From Lepisosteus oculatus (lineage: Eukaryota; Chordata; Actinopteri; Semionotiformes; Lepisosteidae): DNA of 64,000 nucleotides. The translations under genes and the position numbers were made by a program. This document shows positions 21,790 through 34,290 of this stretch, piece by piece; the stretch's first letter is position 1; each line of letters begins with the position of its first letter. The stretch spans positions 2,549,501 to 2,613,500 of the forward strand of contig NC_090711.1 of NCBI RefSeq assembly GCF_040954835.1. Reading direction: 5' to 3'. The notes under the pieces were generated by a model. The model was not told the origin of the DNA and searched no databases. It was given only the letters and a program-made list of their open reading frames with translations.

Positions 21790-24700
21790 ATGACGCTGAA
21801 CACGCAGAGAGACAGCAAGGAGACCCTGAGGCGGAGGGCGAGCACGCCGATCCCGTCCGCGCACCAGTCGGGTGCGAAAGACGGGGAGCCCGCGGCGGAC
21901 CCCCACCATCCCGCCCTCGGCCACTCTGCCTCCTACCACCCCGGGGACAAGACCCTCCACTCCCGGGCCAGCTGGTCCACCGACTCGGAGGACTCCGACA
22001 GCTCCGGGGCGGAGTGCCTGTACCGCGTCGTGCTGCTCGGGGACCACGGGGTGGGCAAGTCGAGCCTGGCCACCATCTTCGCGGGGATCCAGGAGAAAGA
22101 TCTGAGCGACCACCCGGGAGGTGCGACAGCTCGGGAGTGTCGGTTTTCACACTCGCTTCGTCTTCATTAAGCCTTGAATTCAATTAAGCACGAGCTGTTC
22201 TTCCTTGGCTGTGCGCGGTTCACGGTTGAGAAGGCAACATTATTATTTATTTTATTTTTTGCTTCTTTCGTATCAATCCTCTGCCTTAAATAATGCGCCC
22301 GATTTCAAAGTTGGATTTGGTCAAAGTTTGTTGTGGCGCTGTACTGTAGGCCGGTACCGCCGTGATGTGGACTGTTGGTAGCTGCCCGAACTGGTCCTGG
22401 ATCAAGACGTTTTCGCTTGTGTAAAAGCTTTTGCTTGATAGAAGAACATTTTTTTTCTTCCTTTGCCTTAGCTGGTGAAATCAGAATGAGAGTGGACGAG
22501 GAGTTAAGTCACTGAGGGGATGTCACGGTTATTTCAGACTGGCTCGGCGGTATGGGGTTTTTAAACGCCTAGTCGTGCAATCCAGTTGCGATTGAAGTTT
22601 TTTGTTTTGTTTTCAGCTAGGTACCCTAGGAGGCTTGCCGGTTATTCTGTTGGATCGATGCCCCTTTATAATCGCCGAAGAGTTCGTGTTCAAGACTTTA
22701 AGCAAGTTTTGCCCACAGTTTTATCCAGTGATTCAGTTCTACCCTCTCACTGAATCATTGAATTTCCCCGCAGTAATTCGGGGGGCAGATACCGCTGGGC
22801 TGTACTGCCTCTCTGTCGATGCCCCTGGTATTGGGGCACCCCGGCTGCGTCACTCAGGGTGCGCAGCCGTCACGTGCCCGTGTGGCGCCGCTTCGGGCAG
22901 CAGAGGCGCAGTCACGTGGCGCTATCGGCCGTCAGACCCCCGATCGATTGTCAGGCGCTATTGATGACCGCGTTGACGCGCGGCTCCGGGGCTAGAGCCA
23001 TCCGTTTAGTGTTCGCGTTTGTTTGGAGGCGGTTATCTGCCAGAAAAACACTGTACACACTGTCGGGAGGTGCTATTTTTCCTTTTTTTTTAGGCGTCTT
23101 AAGTTTAAATAAGTCGGAATGTGACGCTCGTTTCTCTCGCTGTTCTGACCCATGAGTCGGGCTGGGCTGGGCTGGGCTGAGCGCGGGGGCAGCGCTGGAC
23201 TCTGTAGTTAAGCGGGATGTGTGGGTTTCTGGAGAGAAAGAGAGGGCGAAAGAGAAACGCTGGGTTTTCGAAGCGATGCCAGCTCACCTGTCAGTTGTTT
23301 GCAGACGAGGCCCCCCAGCGCCAGGGGCCCCACAAGGACGTCTGTTTTTGGCACTGAGAGGGCGTGGGGACTGGGGTGCTGACACCTCAGCATTCTCAGA
23401 TAGGCTGTTGCAATATTGACCAGGCGTGAGCACCCAGTTTAGCCCGCGCATGATCTATTGTACGTGCGTGCTCTGCGCCTAGGCACGCTCACGCACGTAC
23501 TGGGCACTCTGGGTGCAACACCCCAGTGTCCCCGGGCACTGTGAGAGCAGCTCACACCAAGAAGTGGAACTCTGAATAATCAGGGACCGGTTCTCCTGTA
23601 GCGAGGAGCCGCTGGCCAGAATGCTCTGACGGAGCTGTGAGCTGTGTGTGTCTGGGGCTTGGGAAGTATTGACAGACAGCCTGTTTATTCACCCGGGAGC
23701 TCTCTGGCCCAGACAGCAGGCCCTCCACATTGCTGTGCGCGGGGCTGACTGGCAGCTCAGCGAGGCAGCCCTGCCTGCGGGGCAGAGGCTCGAACCCAAG
23801 CACAGCTGACTCCGCACTGAGGGAGGGAAGCGGCCATCATCTGCGAGGCCAGCAGGTGACCACAGGCTCTGGACTGGTGCAGAATGAATCGGCCTAAGCG
23901 GGCATTTACACATTTGACTGCAGTGCAGTGACATGGTTTAAAAAAAGACCAGATGTTTGGACAATGACCGACACTTAAAGAGAAGTGTTGGTGACCTGTT
24001 TCGCCTTTCTGCTTTTATATCAAACCTCATGGCTTTGCCTGACATGTCAAGGCCATGAGGCCTCGCCCCTCCCCGACCTTCCCCAGTGTCCCAGAGGCTC
24101 ACAGTCTCCTGTACAGCAGTGAGTGCTGGCAAGATTGACACGTTGGACTGGTTTGTCTTCAGACTCGGTGTCCAGCTGGGCTGCTGTCTCTTGAAATGCT
24201 TTAGGCTTAGCAAACACGCATGCGGGGAGAGATCTGCTACTGGACACTTTGTGCTTTTCGGAGACAGCTTCACCAAAGCTTATAGCTGGGTCCGAACATC
24301 CAGTCAAGTAGCTGCTACCTCCCAGGTTATGTTAGAAGGGCAAAGCAGCCTGGCCACCTCTGACCTGTGACCTTGGTTATGCTCTTTGCTAGAACAGAGG
24401 TACTGGTTCTGTAATGACGTAACAATGTTTTAATGCAATATTTGCACACAGTAGCATCATCGGGGAAGTGTAAAACTTTAACCTTTATCTACAGCACAAG
24501 ACCTATTCAGAACACCTATTCAGTAGGTACGGCTGCAGAGCTGCAGTTTCCACAAGACCACAGATATGGCCGTGGAAGACTTGCATAGAAATTCAGTTAG
24601 TAGTTCAGGTGGGGAGCTGCGTCAGCATGCCTAGGCTGCAAAGGAACAAGTAATAGGTTTATTCCATGGTGAAAAAAAGAAGAAAGAGAACACAACGTTT

Positions 24701-27700
24701 CGGCCGTGGAGCCTTCTTCAGGTGTGAGAGAGACAGGGCAGTCGCTTTCTTCTTTTTTTCAGGATGGAATAAACCTATTACTTGTTCCTTTGAAATTCAG
24801 TTGGTTTTAGTCGGTTGTTTGTGTCTTGCTAAAGCTGGATTTATCTCTGAAAAAGTGAACAGCGTCCTGGCAGTGGGACAGCGGTCCGGGAGACAGAGCA
24901 CAGGTCGGTGTCACACCTCCCTCAGGCTCCTGGGACATCGTCACGGGCTCTGTGTGGGAAAGAGAGACCCGGGGCTCCCGTTCACAGACGCGTCCTGTGG
25001 GCAGCGGTCACTCTCCGGCCCTGACCTCTGGCGCCTCAGGGAGACACGGCGGAGGACCGGGTGGGTGGGGGAGAGATTTAAGGGGAACACGGTGACGCAG
25101 CTCTTTCGAGATGAGAGCCTGGAAGATGTGTGGCCCTTAGAGATTCACGCGAGTCGGATTTTCCAGTGGTTTAGTGACTTGTTTAATTCAGTTGGGATTA
25201 TATCTCTCACACCACCTACGAAGTTGTGGACGTGAAGTGTGCAAGCAATCACATTTCTGTTTCAGTGAAATTGTTTTTTCACTTGTGTTTTCACGCGCTG
25301 CAGGGAGTTGGGTCTTTCTTGGGGTTCGTGACCACAAAAGACCACAGCACCTCCCTCGAACGTGATCAGAGAAAGGGGTGAGCGAATGCACAGCTTTCCT
25401 TTGGCACTGAAGCAAAACACAGCTGATTGCAAAAGGGCAAATAATTATATGTAATAAGGTTTTGCAGAAATAAAAAGGTTCTAAAAAAGAAACTCACTGA
25501 AATCTCTTTGCTTCCCTTTGCACCACCCTGCATTGTGTCAGAAGATGGAAAACAAAATAAGATATATTGTCTGGGCTGATTGGTATTTGTTCCATCGAGG
25601 CTGTGTTTCAACTCCTGGATGTTTTCAGAAGAAGATCTTCTGCGTGTATTTTTTAGCTCAAACTCTAGCTCTTTGTAGACTGGAAGGAAAAATATCGATA
25701 AAAGGGCTGCGAACGCAGAGGCCTGAGGCTCCCGTTGGCGTGATGAGAGGTGCACTATGGGAAAGTGGTCCACTAGTGAGTTGTCTGTTTGAGGAGGCTG
25801 AGTCACACACTAGATGTTTCCATGGCAAATTAACAACAGCTTCTGGGCTGAGTGGAGGAAATTAGATTAATGACAGCCTTACAAACGCATCAGTCTGGCT
25901 CGTCTGTAGGAAGGCCTGAAATGGACACATTGTGCCATTTAAAAACCCCTGTGTGTTTCCTTCACAGGCCACAAGGTCTCCTCTTGTCGCTGTGACCTGT
26001 CTTCCCTCCATCCGACGGTGTTACTTCCAGGCAGGAGACGAGGAGAATGGAAACGAGAACGTTGGGCCGTTTCTCTTTTGTGATGGAGTGTATTGGGATC
26101 TCTGTAGTCTTGGCTGTCCTTTCCCATGAGTACAAGGCACAGACCAAAGCCCATAATCCTGACAAAGGCCCACAAGGCCTGGAGTTTCCTTGAGGAGCGT
26201 GACGTCTAGGACCTCCAGGAATGGAAGGAGCTTGACTTCTTTCTCCAGGGTCAGGCACCCAGTTATGGCCGCAGTGCTACTACTGTGTACCTGGTCTTGT
26301 CAGACCTCGGGTGCACGGGCCCTGGTCAATTCTTGCACAGGAGGCCTGCGGAGCCATTTCCGGCAGGACTGAGTACCAGAGACGTTCCTAAACAGCCGTC
26401 AGTGATTTTGAACACTCCCTCCCCGCAAATCAGGATTGGCCTCTCTCGAGCAGCTTGGCGCCACCAGCGGAGAGACGGAGACACACCTGTGCACGTGTCC
26501 CTGGTGCACTCCCGAATAGCTTAGACCTCTTTCCCGCGTTGCAACAGTGCAGCACATGTGACGTGCCACACAACAAGTGCCACACAACGTGGGGGAGTTA
26601 GTATGAAACTGTAGCAGTGTCCAGAGCTAGACTGCGGACACACAACAGCAGCAGGGTTGGGCCTGAGCTGCGGTGCGGCGCCATTCCTCTGTCTGGGAAA
26701 ACTCCCACTTCCCCCAGTGTATTTTTCCCGGGAAGGGGAGGGATGCGAGCAGCAAGGCCCTCAGCTGGGATCTCTGTCTCCAGGCTGGCGCCGCTGTTTC
26801 TGGGCACAGAAGCCGGTCTCGATTCCCGCCCGCGAGGCCTCCCCTGAAACGCGGCGGCACGGCGAGTCGCCGAGAGACGTCGCGGTTCGTGTGCGCGAGG
26901 TTTCGGCCAGCCGCCTCGCCGGGGCTCTTCCATTTCGGCCCCCCAGCCCCTCCCGTTCCTCTGCCGGAACGAGACGCGTCCGGGTTACAGCCGAGAAGAC
27001 CGTTTCGGGAGAAGGAGGAGACACCCAGCCCGCCGAGTCTGGGTCGTGACCGTTCATGACAACACCCGACCCTCGGGAGGCGATAGAGAGCGTGGTGAGC
27101 ACCCCGTGCTGTGCCCTTGATCCTAGCTGGCTTTGCCCTGTCTTTCAGAGGACACCTACGAGCGGACCCTGACTGTCGACGGGGAGGAGACCACTCTGAT
27201 CGTGATGGACACGTGGGAGGCCGAGAAGCAGGTACGTCCCCGCCCAGCAGGGGGCGCATGTCTTCCCACTCCCTTCCTTCTGTTTCTGCAGGCTTCCCCC
27301 TCCCCCCCGTGCCTGAGGGACAGCAGTGTTGTTGTTCCCGAACGCTGCAGGCGTCCTATTCCCAGGCTAGTGGCATCACTTCCGGTGAGGAATGTGGGTT
27401 TGGAATGCGCACTATCGGGGGAAAGAATTATTCTAATTATTCAAACTCACTGCAACATTTGTTTGAGCTTTGCGTTCTGGTAAACAGGTCCTCATGAGCA
27501 GTTAACCTGCTAAACTTGGCACAGTCCTCCACCTATTATTAGAATCTGGTTTCTCCTCATGGAAATATTTGTCCTGAATATATATATAAAAAAAACAACA
27601 ACTTGTGGAAACTTGCTTTGGCATGGATCTGTTGTTTGCGAAGGTGGTAGAGGGCCCTGTGCAGTTTATGACCAGGTGCGCGGGAAATCTTTTCCTCCTC

Positions 27701-29662
27701 TCCAGCGCTTTACCGCCGCGCTCCTCAGCGGCTGGTAAAACAGCGAGCGAGGGGCGCTGCTGCCAAAGCCTCCTCCCGCTGCAGCTGGAAATTAAACCAG
27801 ATGTGCAGCGGAGCGCAGGAAAACAGAAAACAGAAACGGCCTTGGGGAAAAACAAAAGGTCTGGCAGCTGACCCCACACCCCTTCTTTGACCGCGCTGTG
27901 GAAAAAATGTCCACAGCCTCCAGCAATAATCCATAGAGCCGGAATCGGAGCGCGGACGCTCTGACAGGGCTGCTCGGATCCGCGATACCGATGGCTGTGG
28001 GGGCTAATTCCACTGGTGTGGATCAGCACTGGGAAGGCCAGTAGGGTGCCAGCCCTGCTCAATTAGCTTGTGATTTTTCATTGGTTTGTTCCCGTTCTCC
28101 CACACTGCTCTTGCCAGGGCATTTGTTGTTGCTGCTTGTGATTGTATTTGCGATATAAGGCCAGGAAGGGACAAGTGGGCCAATCAGCAGGCTAATGCGT
28201 ACCTAGTAATTAAGAGGACTGGGAGTTGGGGTGGGGGTGGGGGGGGTTCAAAAGCTTTTTGCTCCAGTGCAAGAATGTGTTCCGTTTTCTGCTGTGCCAT
28301 ACAGCAGCAGCAGCACTACCTTCAGCTTTTAACTTGTCAGACCTCAGAGGTTCAGAGGGGCTGGGCCCGCTGGGCAGTGGGGTGGGAGACCTGTCAGGAA
28401 AAAGAGGCTTTTGCTGTGTGTGGCACAGGTCGACCAGTAGGTGGCACTCCCCCCTCTGCACCAGAATTTCCACACGGTTCGCCTAGTAAGGTGATCAGGG
28501 TCCCATCCCTGCAATGAGATATGAAACTGAAGTCTTGACCGCATGGTCATTGATGATTGCAAAACGCTGTTCAACAGGGCAGGAGTGTTAAATTCCACTC
28601 TGGGCTTGCGCACTTAAATTCCCCCTTAATTCACCTGGTGAAGCACTTTCTCAGTCATTGGCCTCACCTGCTGTGTCGAGGGGCTGCTGGGGCAGAAAGG
28701 CTGCTGGGTGTCTCCCAGGTGGGGGCTGCTGGGGCAGAAAGGCTGCTGGGTGTCTCCCAGATGGGGGCTGCACTTCAGTGGTGTGTGAATCGGGTCCCCC
28801 CCTGCATGTCGAGCGCTTTTTGAAAAGTGTTGAAGGAATGCAGTTAATGATCATGATAACTAACAGAAAAACATATACTTGTATGCATGGAAGAAGCAAC
28901 TCTATATTCATCCACTACGCAAATATTGAGTTTATTTGAACAGAGCTGGGGCGCTTGAGCACTGCTCTGCTGGCGTGGGCGTGAGCCGTGTGAAGACACC
29001 GCGCCCATCGCCCCTGTCCTGTGTCTGCCCCCCCCCCCCGCTAGGAGGAGGACGAGAGGTGGGTGCAGGACTACTGCATGCAGGTGGGCAACGCCTACGT
29101 CATCGTGTACTCCATCACGGATCGCGCCAGCTTCGAGAGCGCCTCCGAGCTGCGCATCCAGCTACGGCGCCTCCGGCAGGCCGAGGACATCCCCATCATC
29201 CTGGTGGGGAACAAGAGCGACCTGGTGCGCTGCCGCGAGGTGGCCGTGGAGGGTGAGTGGCAGCACCGGGCCTCTTGCCGCCATGCGCGTCTGCCCGAAC
29301 GAGAAGCTGGGAGCCGCATGCGGCCCCCCCCAGGCCCCCTGTCCCCGGGCTGTCTGACGCCTCTCTCTCCCCCCCCCCCTGCAGAGGGCCGGGCCTGCGC
29401 CGTGGTCTTCGACTGCAAGTTCATCGAGACCTCGGCCTCGCTGCACCACAACGTGCAGGAGCTCTTCGAGGGGATCGTGCGGCAGATCCGCCTGCGCCGC
29501 GACAGCAAGGAGACCAACGAGCGGCGGCGCTCGGTCTACAGGCGCAAGGAGAGCGTGACCAGGAAGGCGCGCCGCTTCCTGGACCGGCTGGTGGCCAAGA
29601 ACAACAAGAAGATGGCCCTGAAGGTGCGCTCCAAGTCCTGCCACGACCTCTCCGTGCTTTAA
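21790..29662 (+). CDS. rem1: REM1, RGK-family small GTPase (complete, four coding exons, 299 aa)
   Basis: Coding exons 21790-22120, 27149-27231, 29045-29252 and 29385-29662 join to 900 bases. RGK proteins bind voltage-gated calcium-channel beta subunits and the plasma membrane and lower calcium current. The N-terminus (MTLNT, then RRRASTP, a possible 14-3-3 site) is family-typical. The P-loop GDHGVGKS is at 84-91, the divergent G3 motif DTWE of RGK proteins at 131-134 (in place of DxxG), NKSD at 194-197 and ETSA at 222-225. The C-terminus is basic (KARRFLDRLVAKNNKK), ends in the RGK signature KSCHDLSVL and has no CAAX box, so membrane binding is by charge. The length matches human REM1 (298). 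The start is the first ATG after the acceptor at 21763. The first coding intron is 5 kb. A poly(A) signal AATAAA is at 30120-30125. REM2 is a less likely identity. Confidence 0.95.
22780..23010 (+). promoter_or_regulatory. CpG-rich cluster with two CACGTG E-boxes in REM1 intron
   Basis: CACGTG occurs at 22871-22876 and 22913-22918, both preceded by GT, within a locally CpG-rich patch. It could be an intronic enhancer or alternative promoter. No exon is apparent. Confidence 0.3.
23460..23500. repeat. Short perfect inverted repeat
   Basis: GTACGTGCGTG at 23460-23470 is mirrored by CACGCACGTAC at 23490-23500 with a 19-base loop that itself has partial complementarity. Intronic. Confidence 0.6.
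24615..24792. repeat. Palindromic MITE-like element, partial copy
   Basis: Starts 'gagctgcgtcagcatgccta' and contains 'aacacaacgtttcggccgtg' then 'gagccttcttcaggtgtgag'. It ends with the reverse complement of its beginning ('ggaataaacctattacttg' then 'ttccttt'). The right end is truncated compared with the full copy at 61219-61462. Confidence 0.8.
26690..27060. other. CpG-rich intronic stretch without a supported gene
   Basis: Several frames are open on both strands because of base composition. None has conserved motifs. It precedes REM1 coding exon 2 by about 100 bases. Confidence 0.35.
28440..28650 (+). repeat. Interspersed repeat fragment in REM1 intron
   Basis: Phrases such as 'gatatgaaactgaagtcttg' and 'gaatttccacacggttcgcc' resemble the family noted at 34070-34290 and (reversed) 1400-1672. 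Old and degenerate. Confidence 0.4.
28680..28765 (+). repeat. 42-bp tandem duplication
   Basis: Two near-identical copies of a 42-base unit starting 'ggggctgctggggcagaaag' lie side by side, differing at one or two bases. Confidence 0.85.
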
Positions 29663-30130
29663 TGGCGACGGGGGGCGGGCGCTGGTCCCGCCCGCCTGAG
29701 ACCCGAGAGGCCATCCCGCCCTCTCCGGCCCCCCGGCACGCCCCCTGTTTCCCACCCTCTCTGGGTTTCTGTGTGCGAAGAGCCTTGCAGCCGGAGACCG
29801 CCCCCCCCTGGCGTTGTTTTTTTTTTCATAAAATCCCTTCGTTTGTTTGATGTATTTCCCTGGTAGGAACATTTCTGCCATTCCTTTCCTTTCCTTTTCT
29901 TTTGGACGTGGAAAAAGATTTCATTACCTCTCTCCAAGACCTCGGCCGGCCAGGCGCTGCCAGCCGGCTTTCTGTTGAAAGGCTGGATCTCTTGTTTTTC
30001 CTGTGGTCTGCGGGGAGCGAGGCTCTCTTGAGCCAGAGCGGAGCAGTCTGGAGGCCTGCAGTGTTAAACGGACATTACGTGCTTTAAGATCTTGACGAGA
30101 CAAGGGACCAATTGAAATTAATAAAGATAT
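29663..30130 (+). other. REM1 3' UTR
   Basis: GC-rich at first, then pyrimidine-rich. The poly(A) signal AATAAA is at 30120-30125. Confidence 0.65.
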
Positions 30131-30755
30131 GTTATTATCACGACTGCAAAGACATTGAGCTGCTAAGCAGGTGTAAAATAGATTGTTAGGCTTGCCACCT
30201 CTCCTATAGAGAGACATTTAGGCTTCTTTGTTCTCCATCCTGTAATCAGAGTTCCAGCTCTCCAGATGACTTACAGAGAGAAGAAACTGCTCCCTGGCGT
30301 TCGTGTTCTTCTGCTGGAAACAATGACATCACCAAACAGAAAGCAAGTTCCTGTATCAAACTTTTTCTGCTGCTCCACTTAGCCCTCGTCTTTCCTGATA
30401 GTGGTGAACCCCTGCGCCACTTGATCAATGGGAAAGTGCTTCAGGTGTTTTCGTCGGACTGGGTACTGAAGCGTGCAGTGCTGAGACAGTAGTCCTGCAG
30501 TCTTTACTGATACAAAGAGCTGTTCAGAGCCAGTGTGAAGGAAAATCTCCTTTGAAAGGGAAGTGTATTACAATACATGTATGGAAGGGATCTCAGTTTG
30601 GATTGATTTGGAAAACAAAATTCCAGTAAACTATATGGTGTGTATATTTGCTGTGCAAAGTAACCACTTCTTAAAACCACTTCCCTTCTTATTAAGAGTG
30701 ATCACTTACATAGATTACCAGTGTTACATTTATGTGTCTAATGTTTTCATCCAAA
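30131..30755. other. Intergenic, nothing recognised
   Basis: No exon, RNA gene or known repeat was seen. Confidence 0.35.
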
Positions 30756-30910
30756 GTGACTGATTATTATTACAGCTGGGTATTTTACTGCAACAGTCTG
30801 AGTGAAGTACCTTGCTCAAGGGAACAACAGCACTGCCTCACCTGGGATTCAAACCCAGAACCTTCCGGTTACAAGTCCAGGGTCCGGGTGTTCGTCCACT
30901 AATACTCAAC
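30756..30910 (-). repeat. SINE-like repeat, reverse orientation
   Basis: Contains 'taccttgctcaagggaacaa', then 'ctgggattcaaacccagaac' and 'cttccggttacaagtccagg'. GGATTCAAACCC is the reverse of a tRNA-type B-box region, and the wording matches a common fish SINE. Confidence 0.65.
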
Positions 30911-33900
30911 TGCCTTCCCTGACCTCGAGTCAGATTCAGTTTCAGTTTCAGACCCGTCTCTCCTGAGGTGGTTGTTCAAGGCGATTGCAATGTGCTCGGC
31001 CCTTCCGAACGCGCTGGGGTTTGTGTGACGTGGCTGCGCTGTCTGGTTCCCAACAGAGAAACATGTCTCACTTGGGCTTGGTTGCATTTGCAACCCAGGA
31101 AGAACAGGCTGTAGTCTAGAGGGGGAGCTCATGGCAGGCAGTGTGAGTGCCAGGCCTCTGCAGCAGTGGCAATGGGTAGAGAGCAGCTGGCTCAAGAGCC
31201 CTGCTCGTGGCCCGTCTGTGGACGCCCGTGTCTTCCTCTCTGTTCCAGCGGATCCACCTGGCCCTTCACCCGCTGGCTTCACTGGCAGCACCACAAACGG
31301 TCGCTTTTCCTTTCGAGTTTTCCTGTTTGTTTAGTGCTGTTGTTGCTTCTTCCAGAGACCCCATCCCCCCCCCCATCCTGTGTTCAGCCTGTGCGGAGAG
31401 GTTGTGAGTTCTGTTGGTCTTAAATGACCGCAGCAGCAAGGCCTCTCCCTGAACATTGCGTATGAGGAGACGCTTGAAAAGACTGGGGGTAGGTACGCCT
31501 GAAAAGTGCTCCTAGCCTCTGGGCTTGTGGAATAGGAGCAGTAACATTTTTGTACAAATGGAAAGTTAATCTGTGGCTCCATGCAATTTTGTAAATAAAG
31601 TTTAGTTTTTTTATTATTATAAAATAAAATATATATTAAATATATGTCAGTGTCACTTTTTCTGGTAATTGTATTGTAATATGATTTCTCAGAATGAACA
31701 TCTTCGATGTATACAGTAGGATGGCTGCCCAGTGCAACAGACAAGGTAAAATGACAGAGCTGCAGGAAACAGGCCCTTCCTAGCAGACACAGCTAAATAA
31801 AACGGGAGACATTCAGGCTTTATACATTTAGCACAAACACTGGTCTTTGCTTTCCCAATGGCAGGTTTGCGTGTCTTTTATCTCAATGATGAGCACTAAA
31901 AGCTCTTCAAACGAGCAATGTCCACCTGCTTCAGTTTCAAATGCACTTTGGTGCTCAAGGCCTGTGCCCAGATATGTGAAGGGTAAATTTCCCCTTTACA
32001 TTCCCCTGCGGGCACAAAACAGACACCCTTGTAAAGGAGAAAAATGTCCAGATTTATATTTTTTAAATATTTAAACCTGAAGGGGTTTTATGCAGCTAGA
32101 TGGTTAATACCCTTTTGAAGTAAAGGGTTTCCTTAAACAAAATCCGGCATCAGACCAGAGCAGGTAGAGGCTGCAGGGTTACAGACAGGCCCAGCGACAA
32201 TAATAGCAGTCCTGCCTTTGAGGTCCCTGCCGATTAAAAGACCAGGCAAGTTCCCAGATTCCACAGGGGAACGGCGCTGTGCTGGGAGCCTGCACTTCCT
32301 GTATTAGGAAGGAGGTCAGGGGGTCACGTGCTCCGATGGACACACCCTCCACCCATGGGCTTATCTTAAGCGTGCATAGGGCACCAAGCACGTGTGTAAA
32401 CAGCCTGTTGCAAATTTAAGCACACGATGAGCACGATCTGCCCCTGTAACATGGCCTGATACATGGCCCCTGTAACTCCACCCAGACATAAGAACTCCAG
32501 CTGTCAGGCACAGACAGGACCTGCAAGGGTTAGATTCAGGTACACAGGTCCTGAAAGGAACTGATGGTTATCCTGAACGATGGACCAGAGGAATGCAAGA
32601 GTCCAGGAGGCACCACTTCAATTCGGCCCACAGTGGTATCCGGAACACACCAGCCTGCTGATATTCCTGGAGCTGGGGTCTTTCTGAGATATATATGAAT
32701 TCTGACAGAAGAGCTTAAAATCCAGGAATCAAAGGGTTACTAAGACTCAGTTGAGCAAGGTGTGCTTATGATGGTGGGCGAGCATAGCCAGTCTGTTCAT
32801 GAAGTCTTCTCTCCGCAGAGATCCGGACGAGCCCAGAGGGGCTGGGGGACCTCGGAGCTCGATAGTGAATGAGTTTGCGACAACAGCCAGTTCTGCTGCC
32901 TTTCTGGCCAAGCTTTAGCTTCCTGAAACAAGGTGTGTTCTCCCTTTGTTTCTGTGTTCCAGTGCATCTCCCGTTTTCTTTACCCAGGTGAGCCTTCCAC
33001 CTGCCTTCCTCCTGCTGCTTGCTGGGGCAGGCTCCGGCTCTCCAGCAGTGCGGAATTCTAAGAAGTGGTGAAAATATGAATGAACAGCAAGAATATATAT
33101 ATATCTCAACATTACTGAATCTTTTTGTTTGGAGTGCCTCTGCATATTTCGTTTTAGTTTGTTTTGTTTTAACTTGATCAATTAAGAGCGGATTAAGAAG
33201 AATTAAGAGCGGATTAAGAAGAATTAAGAACGATTCTCCTAGTCAAAGTGGAGACCCTTTTCTACAGCAGAGCTTTTACTGGGTGTAGGAGCAGTGCACA
33301 CCCAGATCTAAACCCAGGTTTAAAAGACCCGGTCTGCGCAGAAGCTTCGCCAGACTTGAGCCGAGACTGTTCTGTGATGTGGTGTAAATTGATATGAGAC
33401 AAGGTGGAGTTCTTAAATGCTCTTGGTTGTAACTCTTCAGTGTACTCTGTGCTTCCATGTTCTCAGCTGGGTTTCAACAGGGCTATATACAAATCCAGCG
33501 TTGCTGGGCAAATTAAATCTCGGTTTTATGCGCTGTTTGAAAAGGGGGTGGTGATTTACAGGGTAGTGCTAATGGCTTGGAGGTTGTGCAGAGAAAGCCT
33601 TCGCACAGATGCCAGACTAAACAGGCGAACTAGCTTTACAGAACGCAGAGCACTCCTCCTAGCCTGAGCTGAACACAGGCGTGTCCAGCTGGGCCTCTTC
33701 GCCGGTTCTCATCACTCTGGCTGTGCTGAACAAAACCCAGCGAAGGCTTTCTGTCTGGACCGAGGTGCTGGCCCTGATGATAACATGCCTTAACCCAAGT
33801 CTCATTTTGTAACACCCTGCTGCTTTACAGCAATACTGGCTTCTTATAAGGTTATCTGGCCTAGTTGAACAATTTTGTTGTGTAATTGTGTCATACCGCT

Positions 33901-34069
33901 GTGGCCGCCTGGTACGCACTGCAGCTCTGTTGAAGCCGAAGTGTGTTTTTAGTGTTGTAATCCGATACTGATTTCCGTGTTTTTTCCTGTTTTCAAACAG
34001 TTATTAGCTCTTTCTTTTTGGGCCCGTTTATGAACGGAAAGAAATTAGCAAAAAGCAAGAGCTTGTGTC
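30911..34069. other. Intergenic, no supported gene
   Basis: Open frames here are short and lack family motifs. A 21-base unit 'attaagagcggattaagaag' plus 'a' is tandemly repeated about 2.5 times at 33181-33235. A/T-rich runs occur near 31600-31640. Confidence 0.35.
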
Positions 34070-34290
34070 ACACCATGGAGGTGGAAGAGGTGCTGTTCAG
34101 ACATGAAACTGAGGTTCTGACTGCTTGGACCTCAGAGATCCCAGGATACTGTTCATAACAGGAGAGGTTTTAACCTGGGAGTCCTGACTAAGTACAGCTC
34201 TGGTCTCCCTGACATTCCTCCTTATTCAATTGGTGGAGCGTTTTCTAAATTCTCCACCTCTTCTGCTGTACAGCACTTCAGATGTAGAGG
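34070..34290 (+). repeat. Interspersed repeat fragment
   Basis: Contains 'catgaaactgaggttctgac' and 'gacctcagagatcccaggat', wording I associate with a fish repeat family that also appears near 1400-1672 (reversed) and 28440-28650. Confidence 0.45.

Noticed and set aside
26627-27259. Several overlapping long frames upstream of REM1 exon 2
   Set aside because: CpG-rich intron; only the 27149-27231 segment has GTPase sequence and matching phases.
29162-29881. 239-codon minus-strand frame over REM1 exons 3 and 4
   Set aside because: Antisense to conserved REM1 coding exons and crosses their splice sites; no domain content.
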